A DNA stretch of 64,000 bases from Pantoea sp. RIT-PI-b. Lineage in GTDB: Bacteria; Pseudomonadota; Gammaproteobacteria; Enterobacterales; Enterobacteriaceae. How positions within the stretch are numbered: position 1 is the stretch's first letter; every line of letters starts with the position of its first letter. The stretch lies in the NCBI RefSeq assembly GCF_001187905.1, contig NZ_LGIS01000014.1:372001-436000 (forward strand). The letters are read 5' to 3'. The notes under the pieces were generated by a model. It worked only from the letters and a program-made list of their open reading frames with translations, was not told where the DNA came from and searched no databases. A program made the position numbers and the translations under genes. Positions 21,589 through 33,235 of the stretch are shown here, piece by piece.

Positions 21589-24495
21589 TTATTGGTGCGT
21601 CACGACGATCAGGCGCAGCGCATCAAGACGCCAGCCCGCATCGCCCAGGCTTTCCAGCACCTGCTCGCGATTGCTTTCCAGCGCTTCAACCTCATCATCA
21701 CGGATGTTGGGGTTAACAGCGCGCAGCGCTTCGAGGCGTGACAGTTCTGAACCCAGCTTCTCTTCGGCTTCGACTTTCGCCGCCGCGATAATCGCCTGCG
21801 CTTCCGGCACAATCACTTTTTCCGCCTGGGTTAGAATCTCGTGCACATCTTGCTGCACGGCATTCACCAGCTTGCTGCCAGTATGACGATTCACCGCATT
21901 GAGCTGACGGTTAAAGCTTTCAAACTCGACCTTGCCAGCCAAATTGTTACCGGCACGATCCATCAGCAAACGCACCGGGGTTGGCGGTAAGAAGCGGGTG
22001 AGCTGCAGGCTTTTCGGCGCTTGCGCTTCAACCACATAGATCATCTCCACCAGCAGCGTACCTACCGGCAGCGCCTTGTTCTTCAGCAGCGACAGCGCGC
22101 AGCTGCCGGTATCGCCAGAAAGAATCAGATCGAGACCATTAAGAATCAGCGGGTGTTCCCAGGTGATGAACTGCGTGTCTTCGCGTGACAGCGCCTGATT
22201 ACGGTTGAAGGTTACGGTACAACCGTCCTCCGGCAGGCCAGGGAAATCGGGCACCAGCATGTGATCGGATGGCGTCAGCACAATCAGGCTGTCGCTGCGA
22301 TCTTCCTGGTTGATGCCGACGATATCGAACAGGTTCAGCGCGAAGTTAACCAGATCGGTATCATTATCCTGTTCGCCGATGGCATTCGCCAACGCTTGTG
22401 CCGCTTCGCCACCGTTGGAGTTGAGTTCCAGCAGGCGGTCGCGCCCCTGCTCCAGCTGCGATTTCAGCGCATCATGCTGCTTGCGGCTCTCGGTGATGAA
22501 CGCATCCAGCCCCTGCGGGTTTTCCGGCGCGGCGAGGTATTCAATCAGCTGCTTGTACTCGTTGTCATAGATCGCGCGGCCGGTTGGACAGGTATGCTCA
22601 AACGCGTCCAGACCTTCGTGATACCAGCGCAGCAGCACCGCCTGGGCAGTTTTTTCCAGCCACGGCACCAGAATCTGGATGTCATGCATTTGGCCGATAC
22701 GATCGAGACGACCGATACGCTGTTCCAGTAGATCCGGGTTGAACGGCAGATCGAACATCACCAGACGACTGGCGAACTGGAAGTTACGGCCTTCTGAACC
22801 GATTTCCGAGCACAGCAATACCTGCGCGCCATCCTCTTCGGAGGCGAAGAAGGCGGCTGCACGGTCGCGTTCAATGATCGACAAACCTTCGTGGAATACA
22901 GCCGCGCGAATACCTTCACGCTCACGCAGTACCTGCTCCAGCTGCAGTGCGGTGGCCGCTTTGGCGCAAATCACCAGCACTTTCTCTTTGCGGTTGCTGG
23001 TGAGATAGCCCATCAGCCACTCAACGCGGGGATCGAAGTTCCACCAGGTGCCGCTGTCGCCTTCGAATTCCTGATAAATCTGCTCGGGATACAGCATGTC
23101 GCGCGCGCGCTCTTCTGCGCTTTTGCGCGTGCCCATGATGCCGGAGACTTTAATGGCGGTCTGATACTGTGCCGGCAGCGGCAGGCGAATTTGGTGCAGC
23201 TCGCGTTTCGGGAAGCCTTTTACACCGTTTCGGGTGTTACGGAACAGCACGCGGCTGGTGCCGTGACGATCCATCAGCATTGAGACCAGCTCTTTACGCG
23301 CATCCTCTTTGCCGTCGCGATCGCTATTGGCCACTTGCAGCAGCGGCTCAATATCCTGCTCACCGATCAAATCGTTGATCAGATTCATTTCATCTTTGCT
23401 GATGGCGTGATCGGCCAGCAGCGAGCTGACGGCATCTGCCACCGGGCGATAATGCTGCTGCTCTTCAACGAACTGGCCAAAATCGTGGAAGCGATTCGGA
23501 TCGAGCAGGCGCAGACGGGCAAAGTGGCTCTCTAAGCCCAGCTGTTCTGGCGTTGCGGTCAACAGCAGCACGCCAGCTGTTTTCTCTGCCAGCTGCTCGA
23601 TGACCTGATATTCACGGCTCGGCGCGTCTTCGCTCCACGCGAGGTGGTGCGCTTCATCGACCACCAGCAGATCCCATTCGGCGTCCGCCAGCAGTTCAAG
23701 ACGCTGTTTATTGCGGCGTACAAAGTCAAGCGAACAGATAATTAACTGCTCGGTTTCAAAAGCGTTATCGCTGTCATGCTGGGCTTCGGTATAGCGATCG
23801 TCATCAAACAGCGCAAAGCGCAGGTTAAAGCGACGCAGCATCTCTACCAGCCACTGATGTTGCAGCGTTTCCGGCACCACAATCAGCACGCGTTCGGCGC
23901 GACCGGCCAGCAGCTGTTGCTGGATGATCATCCCAGCTTCAATGGTTTTACCCAGGCCCACTTCGTCCGCCAGCAGGACGCGCGGCGCATGGCGACGGCC
24001 AACATCGTGCGCGATGTGCAGCTGATGCGGGATCAGATTGGTGCGCATACCGCGCAGGCCGCTGATTGGCAAACGATATTGCTCACTATGATATTTACGC
24101 GCACGAAAACGCAGCGCAAAGCGATCCATACGGTCGAGCTGACCGGCGAACAAGCGATCCTGCGGCTTGCTGAACACCAGTTTGCTGTCCAGCATCACTT
24201 CACGCATCACCACATCGGTTTCTTCGTTATCGAGACGCGTGCCGATGTAAGTCATTAACTCGTTTTCGTTGCGGACTTCATCGACGCACATCTGCCAGCC
24301 TTCATGGCTGGTGATGGTGTCACCCGGATTGAAAATTACACGGGTAACCGGAGCATCATTTCGTGCATACAGGCGGTTTTCGCCGGTTGCCGGAAACAGC
24401 ATGGTAATCATACGCGTATCAATCGCGACAACCGTGCCCAGTCCCAGTTCACTTTCCGTATCACTAATCCAGCGCTGACCCAGTGTAAAAACCAT
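21589..24495 (-). CDS. rapA: RNA polymerase-associated ATPase RapA (HepA)
   Basis: Swi2/Snf2-family ATPase that binds RNA polymerase and recycles it after transcription. The 968 aa equal E. coli RapA. Seen in order: an N-terminal Tudor-like region, Walker A in [14 protein letters not shown] (about 175-188), the DEAH box in VVDEAHH (about 279-285), helicase motif VI in [11 protein letters not shown], and the long RapA-specific C-terminal region. It lies 152 bp downstream of polB on the same strand. The Shine-Dalgarno is poor. Confidence 0.97.
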   Translation of the reverse strand: MVFTLGQRWISDTESELGLGTVVAIDTRMITMLFPATGENRLYARNDAPVTRVIFNPGDTITSHEGWQMCVDEVRNENELMTYIGTRLDNEETDVVMREVMLDSKLVFSKPQDRLFAGQLDRMDRFALRFRARKYHSEQYRLPISGLRGMRTNLIPHQLHIAHDVGRRHAPRVLLADEVGLGKTIEAGMIIQQQLLAGRAERVLIVVPETLQHQWLVEMLRRFNLRFALFDDDRYTEAQHDSDNAFETEQLIICSLDFVRRNKQRLELLADAEWDLLVVDEAHHLAWSEDAPSREYQVIEQLAEKTAGVLLLTATPEQLGLESHFARLRLLDPNRFHDFGQFVEEQQHYRPVADAVSSLLADHAISKDEMNLINDLIGEQDIEPLLQVANSDRDGKEDARKELVSMLMDRHGTSRVLFRNTRNGVKGFPKRELHQIRLPLPAQYQTAIKVSGIMGTRKSAEERARDMLYPEQIYQEFEGDSGTWWNFDPRVEWLMGYLTSNRKEKVLVICAKAATALQLEQVLREREGIRAAVFHEGLSIIERDRAAAFFASEEDGAQVLLCSEIGSEGRNFQFASRLVMFDLPFNPDLLEQRIGRLDRIGQMHDIQILVPWLEKTAQAVLLRWYHEGLDAFEHTCPTGRAIYDNEYKQLIEYLAAPENPQGLDAFITESRKQHDALKSQLEQGRDRLLELNSNGGEAAQALANAIGEQDNDTDLVNFALNLFDIVGINQEDRSDSLIVLTPSDHMLVPDFPGLPEDGCTVTFNRNQALSREDTQFITWEHPLILNGLDLILSGDTGSCALSLLKNKALPVGTLLVEMIYVVEAQAPKSLQLTRFLPPTPVRLLMDRAGNNLAGKVEFESFNRQLNAVNRHTGSKLVNAVQQDVHEILTQAEKVIVPEAQAIIAAAKVEAEEKLGSELSRLEALRAVNPNIRDDEVEALESNREQVLESLGDAGWRLDALRLIVVTHQ

Positions 24496-24647
24496 ATATT
24501 TTTTGCTCGACTCTCTTACATGCCATAAAGAAGTTCACCTGCACTCAGGCAATACGCAACCGCCAAACGGGTGTTTGGTCAGATTGTGTGTGCGGTGAGA
24601 ATCAGGAAGGGCGCTATGGTACTGGATGGCAAGGCATTCGTCACCTG

Positions 24648-27008
24648 TCAAAAAAGCCCCAGTTGCCCAGTAATCAGTGTAGCAAAGTCATCACCGACGA
24701 ACGGTAAAATGCCATCAGCCACCGGTTGTAGCTGTTTACTAACGTAGTGATCGTAGTCCAGCGGCGTATTGCGTGCCTCCAGCGGTTCAGGGCCAGAGGT
24801 GGCCATTACATAGCGAATTGAGCCGCCGTTCTGGTATTGCAGCGGCCGCTGTAGCTTACGATTTTGCTCATCGGCAAGGCGTGCGGCGCGCACGTGGGGC
24901 GGCACATTGCGTTCGTAATCTTTCAGCGCCCGACGTAGCCGTTTTTTGTAGATCAGTTGCTCATCGAGCTCGCCCGCCAGCAGCTGTGCCACCGTCTCGC
25001 GAATATAATCCTGCCACGGCTCACCGCGGAATATACGGCCATACAGGTTTTGCTGGAACTGCTGCGCCAGCGGTGTCCAGTCGGTACGCACGGATTCAAG
25101 TCCTTTAAACACCAGCCGCTCGCCGCCGTCGCTGCGGATCATACCGGCATAACGTTTTTTACTGCCCTGTTCGGCACCGCGAATCGTCGGCATCAGGAAG
25201 CGGCTAAAGTGCGTTTCATACTCCAGCTCCAGCGCGCTCGCCAGTCCATAAGTCGCTTGCAGATGCTGTTGCCACCAGCCGTTGACGTGCCCGGCCAGGC
25301 GGCGACCAATCGCCGTCGCATCTTCTTCGCTGTGCGCGCCTTTTAGCCAGACAAAGGTGGAATCGGTGTCGCCATAAATAACGTCAAAGCCTTCCGCTTC
25401 AATCAGCTCGCGCGTTTGCTGCATGATGGCGTGGCCACGCAGTGTAATTGACGACGCCAAACGCGGATCGAAAAAGCGGCAGGCGCTGGTACCGAGCACG
25501 CCGTAAAAGGCGTTCATAATAATTTTCAGCGCCTGCGACAGCGGTTTATTGCCGTCGCGCTTGGCGGCTTCACGTCCTTGCCAAATCTGCTCAACGATTG
25601 CCGGTAAGCAGTGCGTGTCACGGGAAAAACGTGCATTTCGAAAGCCGGGGACAGAATCGGCATCATCCGGATGGGCCAGACCTTCTACCAGCCCAACCGG
25701 ATCGATCAGGAAAGTACGAATAATTGAGGGATAGAGGCTTTTATAATCCAGCACCAGCACCGAGTCGTACAGGCCGGGGCGCGAATCCATTACATAGCCG
25801 CCGGGGCTGGCTTCAGGCGCCACTTCACCGAGATTCGGCGCGACAAAACCAGCGCGGTGCATGCGTGGAATATAGAGATGACCAAACGCCGCCACCGAAC
25901 CGCCGTGGCGATCCACTGCTAACCCATTTACCGTGGCGCGTTCCAGCAGGAACGGCATGATGGCGGTGTGCTGGAAGATGCGCGTTACCAGCTCGCAATC
26001 CTTAAGATTGTATTTCGCCAGCGCCGGTTTATCGTTGGCAAAGCGCCAGTTGATCTCCTCCATGCGCTGCCATGGATTATTGATGGCTTTGCCTTCACCC
26101 AGCAGCTGGCGCGAGACCGCTTCAAGGCTGAAAGAGGGGAAATCCCAGAAAGCGGATTTGAGCGCGTCAATGCCATCAATAATCAAGCGGCCAGTGGCCT
26201 GCGCGAAGAACACGCCGGGTTTGAAGCCATGCTCGCGCCACTCTAAAGCCTGCTTCTGACGCCCTAAACGCAGCGGAATGCCGTAGCGATCGGCGTGCTT
26301 TTGTAATACGCGCAGGTCAAACTGCACCACGTTCCAGCCGATAATCACATCCGGTTCATGTTGCTCAAACCAGGCGTTGAGCTGCTCCAGCAACTGCGGG
26401 CGGCTATCGACATAGATGAGTTCGAAATCGAGGGGGCTGGCGTCGCCGTTGGGCGGACCGAGCATGTAGACCTGACGCTGGCCGCAGCCTTCCAGCCCAA
26501 TACAATAAAGCTCGCCATGCTGGGTAGTTTCGATATCCAGCGAAACCCATTTCAGCTGTGGACGATAATCAGGATGTGGCTTCAGGCGCGCGTTAACTAC
26601 GCTGTCACCGCGCGCCTCGCCACTAAACCACACTGGCGCGGTGATAAAGCGTTCCATCAGGTAGCGTTCCGGCGGGCGGATATCGGCTTCATAGACCGGA
26701 ATGCCGTTCTCGCGCAGACGCTTTTCGAGGTTTTGCAGTTGGCGATTGCTGCGGCAATAGAGGCCAAAAACCGGGCGGCGGCGGAAATCTTTCAGTTCAA
26801 GCGTTTGCAAACGAATATGGCGCTCATCGTACAGCTGCGCTTCGGTTTGCGCACGAAACGCTTCCGGGATAAACGCCACCGATTCCTGAGCAGGCAGAAC
26901 CAGCCGCTGCGGGCCGCTGTCTGTCGCCAGCCACAGCACCACTTCGCTGCCAGTCGGCGTATCTCGCCAATGTCGGGTAAGCAGAAAACCTGCGCGCGGA
27001 TCGGTCAC
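24648..27008 (-). CDS. polB: DNA polymerase II
   Basis: Family B polymerase with 3'-5' exonuclease, used in SOS-associated replication restart and lesion bypass. The start is taken as GTG (complement of 27006-27008), preceded by GGAG six bases upstream. It gives 786 aa (E. coli 783) with N-terminus [16 protein letters not shown]. The open frame runs on to 27137 but lacks family similarity there. Exonuclease motif DIETT, polymerase motifs [10 protein letters not shown] and YGDTDSTF are intact. A candidate LexA box lies 35-51 bp upstream. No ara genes follow, unlike E. coli. Confidence 0.96.
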   Translation of the reverse strand: MTDPRAGFLLTRHWRDTPTGSEVVLWLATDSGPQRLVLPAQESVAFIPEAFRAQTEAQLYDERHIRLQTLELKDFRRRPVFGLYCRSNRQLQNLEKRLRENGIPVYEADIRPPERYLMERFITAPVWFSGEARGDSVVNARLKPHPDYRPQLKWVSLDIETTQHGELYCIGLEGCGQRQVYMLGPPNGDASPLDFELIYVDSRPQLLEQLNAWFEQHEPDVIIGWNVVQFDLRVLQKHADRYGIPLRLGRQKQALEWREHGFKPGVFFAQATGRLIIDGIDALKSAFWDFPSFSLEAVSRQLLGEGKAINNPWQRMEEINWRFANDKPALAKYNLKDCELVTRIFQHTAIMPFLLERATVNGLAVDRHGGSVAAFGHLYIPRMHRAGFVAPNLGEVAPEASPGGYVMDSRPGLYDSVLVLDYKSLYPSIIRTFLIDPVGLVEGLAHPDDADSVPGFRNARFSRDTHCLPAIVEQIWQGREAAKRDGNKPLSQALKIIMNAFYGVLGTSACRFFDPRLASSITLRGHAIMQQTRELIEAEGFDVIYGDTDSTFVWLKGAHSEEDATAIGRRLAGHVNGWWQQHLQATYGLASALELEYETHFSRFLMPTIRGAEQGSKKRYAGMIRSDGGERLVFKGLESVRTDWTPLAQQFQQNLYGRIFRGEPWQDYIRETVAQLLAGELDEQLIYKKRLRRALKDYERNVPPHVRAARLADEQNRKLQRPLQYQNGGSIRYVMATSGPEPLEARNTPLDYDHYVSKQLQPVADGILPFVGDDFATLITGQLGLF

Positions 27009-27043
27009 GTTAACTCCGGAGAATGAATTATATTCAGTATAAC

Positions 27044-27059
27044 ATGGATGTTTATACAG
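27044..27059 (-). promoter_or_regulatory. candidate LexA (SOS) box of polB
   Basis: On the polB strand the site reads CTGTATAAACATCCAT. It has the CTG left half and the AT-rich ten-base spacer of the LexA consensus (CTG-N10-CAG), with the last base of the right half changed (CAT). polB is a LexA-regulated gene in E. coli, and the position just upstream of the start fits an operator. Confidence 0.55.
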
Positions 27060-27236
27060 TGTATTTGGATCTCTGGCGTAAATCCCCGGGAGCTTACACC
27101 CGTAAGTGACCGGGGCAAGCGAACGCAGCCAACGCACCTGCCATTTGAAGGATGACGGAAAAGCCTACAATTCTTGCCTTGACGCTGGCGCACGCGCTCT
27201 GGACAATCCAGCCTCTATATTCCGCAGAGGATATTT

Positions 27237-28001
27237 ATGGAAGCCTGGATTCAACACCTGTTTTCGCAATCGCTGGAGTACGCGCTGATCGCCGTTGCGC
27301 TGGTGACCTTTCTTGAGTCACTGGCATTCGTGGGATTGCTGTTGCCGGGCACGGTATTAATGGCCAGCCTTGGGGCGCTGGTAGGAAGTGGACAAATTGG
27401 CCTTTACCCTGCGTGGGCGGCCGGATTCATCGGCTGTTTAGTCGGCGATTGGGTCTCTTATGGCATCGGCTGGAAGTTTCAGGGTCCGCTGCATCGCTGG
27501 AAATATCTGAAAAAATATCAGGGGCTGCTGGATAAAACCGAGCACGCGCTGCATCAACACAGCATGTTCACCATTCTGGTGGGGCGTTTTGTGGGTCCGA
27601 CGCGTCCGCTGATTCCGTTAGCGGCAGGTATGCTGGAACTGCCGGTGCGCAAGTTCCTGCCACCGAATCTCATTGGCTGCATTCTTTGGCCGCCGGCTTA
27701 TTTAATGCCGGGCATTCTGGCGGGCGTGGCGATTGATGTACCGCAGGCCGCGCAGGGCGGCAGCTTCAAATGGCTGCTGTTGCTGGTGGCGCTGCTGCTG
27801 TGGATCGGTGGCTGGTTGCTGTGGCGCTGGTGGCGCAGTGGGAAAACCGTCGATTGGGCAACCCAGTATCTGCCGACTGCGCGCCTGCGCTGGCTGGCAC
27901 CGCTGGCGGCAGCGATCGGGCTGGGCGCGTTTATCGCGATCCAGTTCCATCCCATGATGCCGATCTTCCGCCACCTGCTGTGGAAAGTGTTCTTCGCTTA
28001 A
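27237..28001 (+). CDS. yabI: DedA-family inner-membrane protein YabI
   Basis: The 254 aa equal E. coli YabI. DedA/SNARE-associated membrane proteins are implicated in lipid flipping and envelope homeostasis; the specific role of this paralogue is unsettled. Visible are about five hydrophobic segments, the family signature [16 protein letters not shown] (about 121-136) and a basic C-terminal region. ATG 27237 has GAGGA about 8 bp upstream. The TAA stop overlaps the convergent thiQ stop by four bases, with no terminator between. Confidence 0.92.
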   Translation: MEAWIQHLFSQSLEYALIAVALVTFLESLAFVGLLLPGTVLMASLGALVGSGQIGLYPAWAAGFIGCLVGDWVSYGIGWKFQGPLHRWKYLKKYQGLLDKTEHALHQHSMFTILVGRFVGPTRPLIPLAAGMLELPVRKFLPPNLIGCILWPPAYLMPGILAGVAIDVPQAAQGGSFKWLLLLVALLLWIGGWLLWRWWRSGKTVDWATQYLPTARLRWLAPLAAAIGLGAFIAIQFHPMMPIFRHLLWKVFFA

Positions 28002-28699
28002 CGCGGTTGCACGCCAAGGATGGCGGCTGCCGTGCTTTCACCCCGAATCAAACTCTCCGTGCTGCCGTCCCAATAGATGCGCCCATCGACGATCACTAAA
28101 CTGCGCGGCGCAATCTGCTGAGCATCTTCCAGGCTGTGCGAAACCATCAGCAGCGTGATATTGCGCGTTTCACATACCGAACGTACCAGCTGCAGCATCT
28201 CACCGCGCAGCGCCGGATCAAGCGCCGAAAACGGCTCATCCAGCAGCAAAATAGGCTGATTGCGCAGCAGGCAACGCGCCAGCGCCACGCGCTGACGCTG
28301 GCCACCGGAAAGCTGTCCCGGCAAGCGCGTCAGCAGCTCCTGCAAGCCGGTTTGTTCGGCAATGTCAGTGACTTGTTGCTGCTGCGCGCGCGTGAGTTTC
28401 AGGCCAGGATGCAAACCCAGCGCCATGTTCTGCTGCACCGTCAGGTGCGGAAACAGGTTGTTCTCCTGAAACAGCATCGACACCGGCCGCGCCGACGGCA
28501 CGCTGTTAGTGTGATCAACGCCATCCATTACCAGCGAGCCTTGATTGATCGGCAAAAAGCCGCCAATCAGACTCAGCAAGGTGCTTTTGCCCGCGCCGCT
28601 TGGACCAAGGATCGCCAGGCGTTCACCCGCCTGCGCCGCAAAACTGAAGCGCATCGGCAGATGCTGATAAAGGTAAGTGAGGTTATTCAGTGTCAGCAT
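27998..28699 (-). CDS. thiQ: thiamine ABC transporter, ATP-binding protein
   Basis: ATPase of the thiamine/TPP importer. The 233 aa (E. coli 232) contain Walker [10 protein letters not shown] (32-40), the Q-loop in [11 protein letters not shown], the signature LSGGQRQR and Walker B LLLDEP. The first 17 bases overlap thiP. It is the last gene of thiB-thiP-thiQ, under control of the upstream TPP riboswitch. Confidence 0.96.
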   Translation of the reverse strand: MLTLNNLTYLYQHLPMRFSFAAQAGERLAILGPSGAGKSTLLSLIGGFLPINQGSLVMDGVDHTNSVPSARPVSMLFQENNLFPHLTVQQNMALGLHPGLKLTRAQQQQVTDIAEQTGLQELLTRLPGQLSGGQRQRVALARCLLRNQPILLLDEPFSALDPALRGEMLQLVRSVCETRNITLLMVSHSLEDAQQIAPRSLVIVDGRIYWDGSTESLIRGESTAAAILGVQPR

Positions 28700-30269
28700 G
28701 GCGGCCCGGTAATTTTTCCATCAGCGTAAAGAGTAGCAAGCAGAGCAACAGCAATAGCAGTGCGGTGACAGCACCATCCGCACCACGATAGGCACCGATC
28801 TGCTGGAAGAGATAGAAGGGCAGCGTGCGGAAATCGGCGCTGCCAAAAAGCGCCACCACGCCAAAGTCACCGATCGACAATACGCAGGCAAACGCCAGCG
28901 CCTGCGCAATCGGACGTTTCAGCGCGCGTAGCTCAATCAGTCGTAAGCGGTTAAAACCTGAGATGCCGAGTGAGGAACAGAGCTGGCCATAACGGGCGCT
29001 GATATCGCGCATGGGATTCTCCAGTACTTTCATCGCATAGGGAATGGCGATCAGCGCATTAGTGAAAATCACTAAGCCATCGGCGCGCTGCGGCAGGCCA
29101 ACGGTGGCGTTGAACAGCAGGAAAAATCCACTTGCCAGCACAATGCCCGGCATCGCCAGAATCAGCATGCCGCTGAGTTCCATGGCCTGCGCGGCGATCA
29201 TTTTCTGACGCTGGCGCAGTTCGCGGCTGCTCCACAGCAGCATCATGGTCAGCACCACACAGAGTACGCCGGCGCCGACCGCGATACGCAGCGAGGTAAA
29301 GGTGGCTTGCCACAATGCTGATTGTTGCAATGCACCGGCCACGCCACCGCGTAGGCCATCGACCACCACCGCCGCCAGCGGTGGCAACAGTAGCAGCAGC
29401 GCCATGCCAATTAACACGGTATCGGTAAAACGCGCATGCCATGAATCGCGCGGGTCGCGCCAGCCGCGAATGCTCTGGCTGCCAGTGGGAATTGCTTTGC
29501 TAAAGCGCTGACTCAGCAGGACCAATAATAAACAACAGCCAAGCTGTAGCAGGGCCAGCAGTGCCGCACGGCCAGGATCATAATCAAAATTCAGCGCCTG
29601 ATAGATCGCCAGTTCCAGCGTGGTGGCCTGCGGTCCGCCGCCCAGCGCCAGCACGGTGGCGAAGCTGGCGAAGCACAGCATAAAGATCAGTGCCGCTGTA
29701 GGCAGAATCTGGCGGCGCAGCCACGGCCACTCCAGCAGTCGAAACAGATTCCAGCCGCGCAGGCCGAGCTGCGCGGCTAATTGTCGCTGCTCGCCTGGGA
29801 TGCTCTCCAGCGCCTGTAGCAGCATGCGCGTTGCCAGCGGCAGATTAAAGAACACGTGCGCCAGCAGAATGCCCTGCAAACCATACGGCGAAAAGTGGTA
29901 GTCGAATCCCAGCGTCGCACACAGTTGTGCCAGCCAGCCGCTGCGGCCGTAAACGCTCAGCAGGCCAAATACCGCCACCAGCACCGGCAGCACCAGCGTC
30001 ATAGCACACAGACGCAGCAGCAGATTACGACCGGGGAAACGGCGGCGATAGAGCGCGCGTGCCAGCAGGATGGCAGGCATCACTGACAGCAGCGCCGACA
30101 GCAGCGCTTGCTCGAAGGAGAAGGCCAGCACGTGGTGCAGGTAGCTGTCGCTGAGCAGCGCGCGCCAGTCAGTGGCCGGCGCGACCATCACTAAAGCGCC
30201 AAAGGCCAGCAGTGCGACCGCGCACAGCAGCAGCGCGGTCGCACTGCCGGGAATCAACCAGCCAGGCAT
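28683..30269 (-). CDS. thiP: thiamine ABC transporter, permease
   Basis: Inner-membrane permease of 528 aa (E. coli 536) built as two fused permease halves, each with about six hydrophobic segments. Each half has an EAA-type loop contacting ThiQ: near [20 protein letters not shown] in the first and [19 protein letters not shown] in the second. The ATG complementary to 30267-30269 shares one base with the thiB stop (TAATG), indicating translational coupling. Confidence 0.96.
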   Translation of the reverse strand: MPGWLIPGSATALLLCAVALLAFGALVMVAPATDWRALLSDSYLHHVLAFSFEQALLSALLSVMPAILLARALYRRRFPGRNLLLRLCAMTLVLPVLVAVFGLLSVYGRSGWLAQLCATLGFDYHFSPYGLQGILLAHVFFNLPLATRMLLQALESIPGEQRQLAAQLGLRGWNLFRLLEWPWLRRQILPTAALIFMLCFASFATVLALGGGPQATTLELAIYQALNFDYDPGRAALLALLQLGCCLLLVLLSQRFSKAIPTGSQSIRGWRDPRDSWHARFTDTVLIGMALLLLLPPLAAVVVDGLRGGVAGALQQSALWQATFTSLRIAVGAGVLCVVLTMMLLWSSRELRQRQKMIAAQAMELSGMLILAMPGIVLASGFFLLFNATVGLPQRADGLVIFTNALIAIPYAMKVLENPMRDISARYGQLCSSLGISGFNRLRLIELRALKRPIAQALAFACVLSIGDFGVVALFGSADFRTLPFYLFQQIGAYRGADGAVTALLLLLLCLLLFTLMEKLPGRHADTE

Positions 30270-31255
30270 TAACGGCTAACGGCGCGTTGCCATGCGCTGA
30301 TCCATGCAGCGCGATGGTCGGCCACTTCCGCTGGCGTGAATTGCAGCGCTTTGGCGGGGACCTGCAGCGATTGATAACCGGCAGGCAACTCGCTTTTAAT
30401 CACCGGATACATCCAGTTGCCGGTGGGAATGGTCTGCTGGAAAGCCGGCGACACCATAAACTGCATGAACTGTTGCGCCAGCTGTGGCTGTTTGCTGCTG
30501 GCCAGCTGCGCGGCAACTTCTACCTGTAAATAGTGGCCTTCGCTAAATTCGGCCGCGGCGTAGTTCTCTTTCTTCTCTTCGATGATGTGGTAAGCCGGAG
30601 AGGTGGTGTAACTCAACACCAAATCGCCTTCGCCTTTGAGGAACAGGCCGTAGGCTTCACTCCAGCCTTTGGTGACGGTAACGGTTTTTTGCGCCAGCTT
30701 CTGCCACGCATCGGGCGCGTTGTCGCCATAGACTTTCTGCATCCACAGCAGCAGGCCAAGACCCGGCGTGCTGGTGCGCGGATCTTCATAAATCACGCGC
30801 CATTTTTCCGGGCTCTCGACCAGCTCCTGCAGGCTTTTAGGCGGATTCTTCAACTTGTTCTTATCGTAGACGAAGGCGAAGTAGCCGTAATCGAACGGGA
30901 TAAAGGTGTCGTTGTGCCAGCCATCCGGCAGTGTTAACGCTTTGGTATCGACGCTGCTTTTGGCAAACAGGCCGGTTTTCTCCGCTGCCTGCACCAGATT
31001 GTTATCGAGGCCCAGCACCACATCGGCTTTGCTGTTTTTGCCTTCCATACGCACACGATTCAGCAGCGACACGCCATCTTCCAACGCGACGTATTTCAGT
31101 TCACAGCCGCACTGCGCTTCAAAGGCTTTTTTGACCGCCGGACCTGGCCCCCAATCGGCAGAGAATGAGTCGTAGGTGTAAACCGTCAGAACCGGTTTGG
31201 CAGCGAAAACCTGTGCCGCAACCAGCAACAACACAGGCAGAACTTTGTTTAACAC
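30269..31255 (-). CDS. thiB: thiamine-binding periplasmic protein
   Basis: Substrate-binding protein (TbpA) for thiamine and its phosphates. The start is GTG (complement of 31253-31255), with AAGGAG six bases upstream, giving 328 aa (E. coli 327). The frame is open to 31318 but that part lacks homology. The signal peptide ends about VFA before AKPVLTVYTYDSF. The conserved ALEDGVSLLNR and SYTTSPAYH segments are present. It is the first gene after the TPP riboswitch. Confidence 0.96.
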   Translation of the reverse strand: MLNKVLPVLLLVAAQVFAAKPVLTVYTYDSFSADWGPGPAVKKAFEAQCGCELKYVALEDGVSLLNRVRMEGKNSKADVVLGLDNNLVQAAEKTGLFAKSSVDTKALTLPDGWHNDTFIPFDYGYFAFVYDKNKLKNPPKSLQELVESPEKWRVIYEDPRTSTPGLGLLLWMQKVYGDNAPDAWQKLAQKTVTVTKGWSEAYGLFLKGEGDLVLSYTTSPAYHIIEEKKENYAAAEFSEGHYLQVEVAAQLASSKQPQLAQQFMQFMVSPAFQQTIPTGNWMYPVIKSELPAGYQSLQVPAKALQFTPAEVADHRAAWISAWQRAVSR

Positions 31256-31316
31256 TTTGCGCTCCTTGAGGAGAAAATAAGGTTGAGTCGCAAAGGATCT
31301 GAGGAGTGGGCATCTC

Positions 31317-31390
31317 AAATCCCTACGCCGGTATTAGCCGGATCAGGTTCGACGGGTCTTTCTCAGCCACAAAATAAGGCACCCCGTTGA
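31317..31390 (-). ncRNA. TPP riboswitch (THI element) upstream of thiB
   Basis: On the thiB strand the leader contains, in order, GGGGTGCC, the conserved TGGCTGAGAAAGACCC block, CCTGATCCGGCTAATACCGG and CGTAGGGA. These are the hallmark segments of the thiamine pyrophosphate aptamer (pyrimidine- and pyrophosphate-sensing arms). About 60 bases separate it from the thiB Shine-Dalgarno. In E. coli the same element represses thiBPQ when TPP is abundant. Confidence 0.95.
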
Positions 31391-31463
31391 GAACGGCTCA
31401 TTCTAGACATTTATGTGACAGCGCGAAAGGATCACAGGCTGGAAGTCTGGTGCCACGCTTCCC

Positions 31464-31483
31464 GGTGCGCATGAATGCGCACC
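31464..31483. repeat. short perfect palindrome between sgrR and the TPP riboswitch
   Basis: A 9-bp perfect inverted repeat GGTGCGCAT (31464-31472) / ATGCGCACC (31475-31483) with a two-base centre. It follows the sgrR stop by about 25 bp, in the direction of sgrR transcription, but has no T run on either strand. It looks like a dispersed REP-like element rather than an intrinsic terminator. Confidence 0.7.
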
Positions 31484-31508
31484 TCACAAAACTGCGCCGG
31501 CGCGATGC

Positions 31509-33170
31509 TCACAGCTCCGGAGGCGCAAACCAGGCGGATTTGAAGTCAAACCAGCCGAGCGTATTCAGCCGCACGCCTCGCATGCTGCGTTGCCCCTCCA
31601 GCAGCAGCCAATGATGGAAAAGCGGGTGCAGATAGTCGCTGTCGATCAGCTGTTTACTCCACTCCGCCAGCGGTAAAGCTTTCTGCCGCCAGCGCGCCGC
31701 GTCGGCTTGCCAGTCAATCGGGATACAATGATGCATTAAAGGCAGTTCGAACAGCTGAGCAAACAGCGCGTACTCCAGCGGCAGGGTAAAATTGACGCTA
31801 CCGAGCCAGATATCACTCTCGCCTTCACCCTCGAACCACTCCTCGTAACTGACTTCGCGCGTAATCAACTCAACACCTTGCTGCGCCAGTAACGGACGCA
31901 GGGCGTTGGCGATACCTTCATGCTCAACGTGGTTGTTGTACCAGCTGAGCGTGAATTGGGTTAAGCCGGCTGGTTTCTCGGCAGGCGTAAGGTCGCGACG
32001 ATGATGCCAGCGCGGCAGCAGGCCATAGGCCGGGAACCAGTAACGCTGATAGCCGACGCCAGCATGATTAAGCAGGGCGATAGGATTAAATAAATAGCTC
32101 ACCCAGCGGCGGAAATGCGCATCTTGTCCCAGGTGTGAGCGCTGATCAAACAGGAGGAAATAACAGCCCTCTTCCAGGCGGCTCTCTTCCGATTTCTCAT
32201 CGGCGTTTTCGCCCTGCAGTTTTACGCCGGCATACACCAGCTCGTCGCTGATCTCCGGCAGCACCCAAATCGATACATCGTCGATCAAGGCGCGATAGCC
32301 GAAGTAATCATCAAAGGCGGCAATTTTCAGCTGCGTTTGCTGATTACGCACCACGCTGTAGGGGCCGGTACCAATCGGCTGACGGGCAAAGTGGCGTAGC
32401 GTCTGCCATTCGCGTGGCAGGATCATCGCACTGACGCTGGCCAGCAGCCACGGTAGCCAATCGTCCGGCTGGCTTAGGTGAATATCCAGCGTCCAGGGGG
32501 CTGGTGAATGCAGCTTTTCGATATGGGAAAACAGCGGTTGACTGCGCACGCGCTCCAGCGAAGCAATCACATCCTCCATTTCCAGTTCGCGGCCATGATG
32601 AAAGCGAATGGCCGGGCGCAGGAAAAAGCGCCAATGCAGCGGCGAAGTTTGCTGCCAATGGTGCGCGATATCGGGTTCGATTTCCCCCTTTTCCTCATTT
32701 ATACGCATCAGGCCGTTGAAGATTTGGCGTGCCAGATGGGTTTCTGAGCGGCGCAGCGGCGAACCGGGCAACAGATTGGGCAGCGGACGGTAATAGAGCA
32801 CGCGCAGAATATGCTTGCCCTGACGGAAGCTGCGGCCTAAATGTGCCGCGATCATCTGTCGGACCTGATTTTTGTCGCCCACCAGCTGGACCAACTGTTC
32901 GATGCGATCTTGTTCCAGCAGATCCTCGGCACGCTGCTGTTGCAGCGCCAGCCCGGTATAGCAGAAACTCAACATCGAACGCTTGCCGCGTCCGGCTTCC
33001 GCCTGCCAAATCAGCCAGCCTTCGTTCTGCATGGCGTTGAGTAAATTACGCATGTGACGGCGCGAGCAGTGCAGCAGATCGGCCAGCTCGTTCAGGGTGG
33101 TTTCCTGATCCAGCCCCTGACAGCTTTGCCATAAGCGGATGAATTGCTGCTGCAGACGTGAAGAGGACAT
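31509..33170 (-). CDS. sgrR: transcriptional regulator SgrR (glucose-phosphate stress)
   Basis: Activator of the small RNA gene sgrS during sugar-phosphate stress. The 553 aa (E. coli 551) comprise an N-terminal winged-helix DNA-binding domain (about 1-115, including [18 protein letters not shown]) and a long C-terminal domain related to ABC solute-binding proteins, thought to sense the metabolite. The ATG is complementary to 33168-33170. It is divergent from sgrS-setA, the conserved E. coli arrangement. Confidence 0.95.
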   Translation of the reverse strand: MSSSRLQQQFIRLWQSCQGLDQETTLNELADLLHCSRRHMRNLLNAMQNEGWLIWQAEAGRGKRSMLSFCYTGLALQQQRAEDLLEQDRIEQLVQLVGDKNQVRQMIAAHLGRSFRQGKHILRVLYYRPLPNLLPGSPLRRSETHLARQIFNGLMRINEEKGEIEPDIAHHWQQTSPLHWRFFLRPAIRFHHGRELEMEDVIASLERVRSQPLFSHIEKLHSPAPWTLDIHLSQPDDWLPWLLASVSAMILPREWQTLRHFARQPIGTGPYSVVRNQQTQLKIAAFDDYFGYRALIDDVSIWVLPEISDELVYAGVKLQGENADEKSEESRLEEGCYFLLFDQRSHLGQDAHFRRWVSYLFNPIALLNHAGVGYQRYWFPAYGLLPRWHHRRDLTPAEKPAGLTQFTLSWYNNHVEHEGIANALRPLLAQQGVELITREVSYEEWFEGEGESDIWLGSVNFTLPLEYALFAQLFELPLMHHCIPIDWQADAARWRQKALPLAEWSKQLIDSDYLHPLFHHWLLLEGQRSMRGVRLNTLGWFDFKSAWFAPPEL

Positions 33171-33201
33171 AAAAGGGGAACTCCTTCTCAGAATCGCTCA
33201 G

Positions 33202-33230
33202 TTTTTCCTGCCTCATATTAGAGGCATACT
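33202..33230 (+). promoter_or_regulatory. candidate SgrR-dependent promoter of sgrS
   Basis: A fair -10 element CATACT (33225-33230) lies 17 bp from a poor -35 TTTTTC (33202-33207), as expected for an activator-dependent promoter. It sits between the divergent sgrR start and the SgrS-like transcript. An initiation site near 33236 is inferred, not measured. Confidence 0.45.
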
Positions 33231-33235
33231 GCCCG

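Noticed and set aside
24496..24647. Promoter of rapA in the polB-rapA gap
   Set aside because: A TTGACA-like element on the minus strand near 24640 has no -10 at acceptable spacing, so no promoter was assigned.
24648..27137. polB read as 829 residues
   Set aside because: The first 43 residues lie over the promoter and LexA-box region and do not resemble Pol II; GTG 27008 has a proper Shine-Dalgarno.
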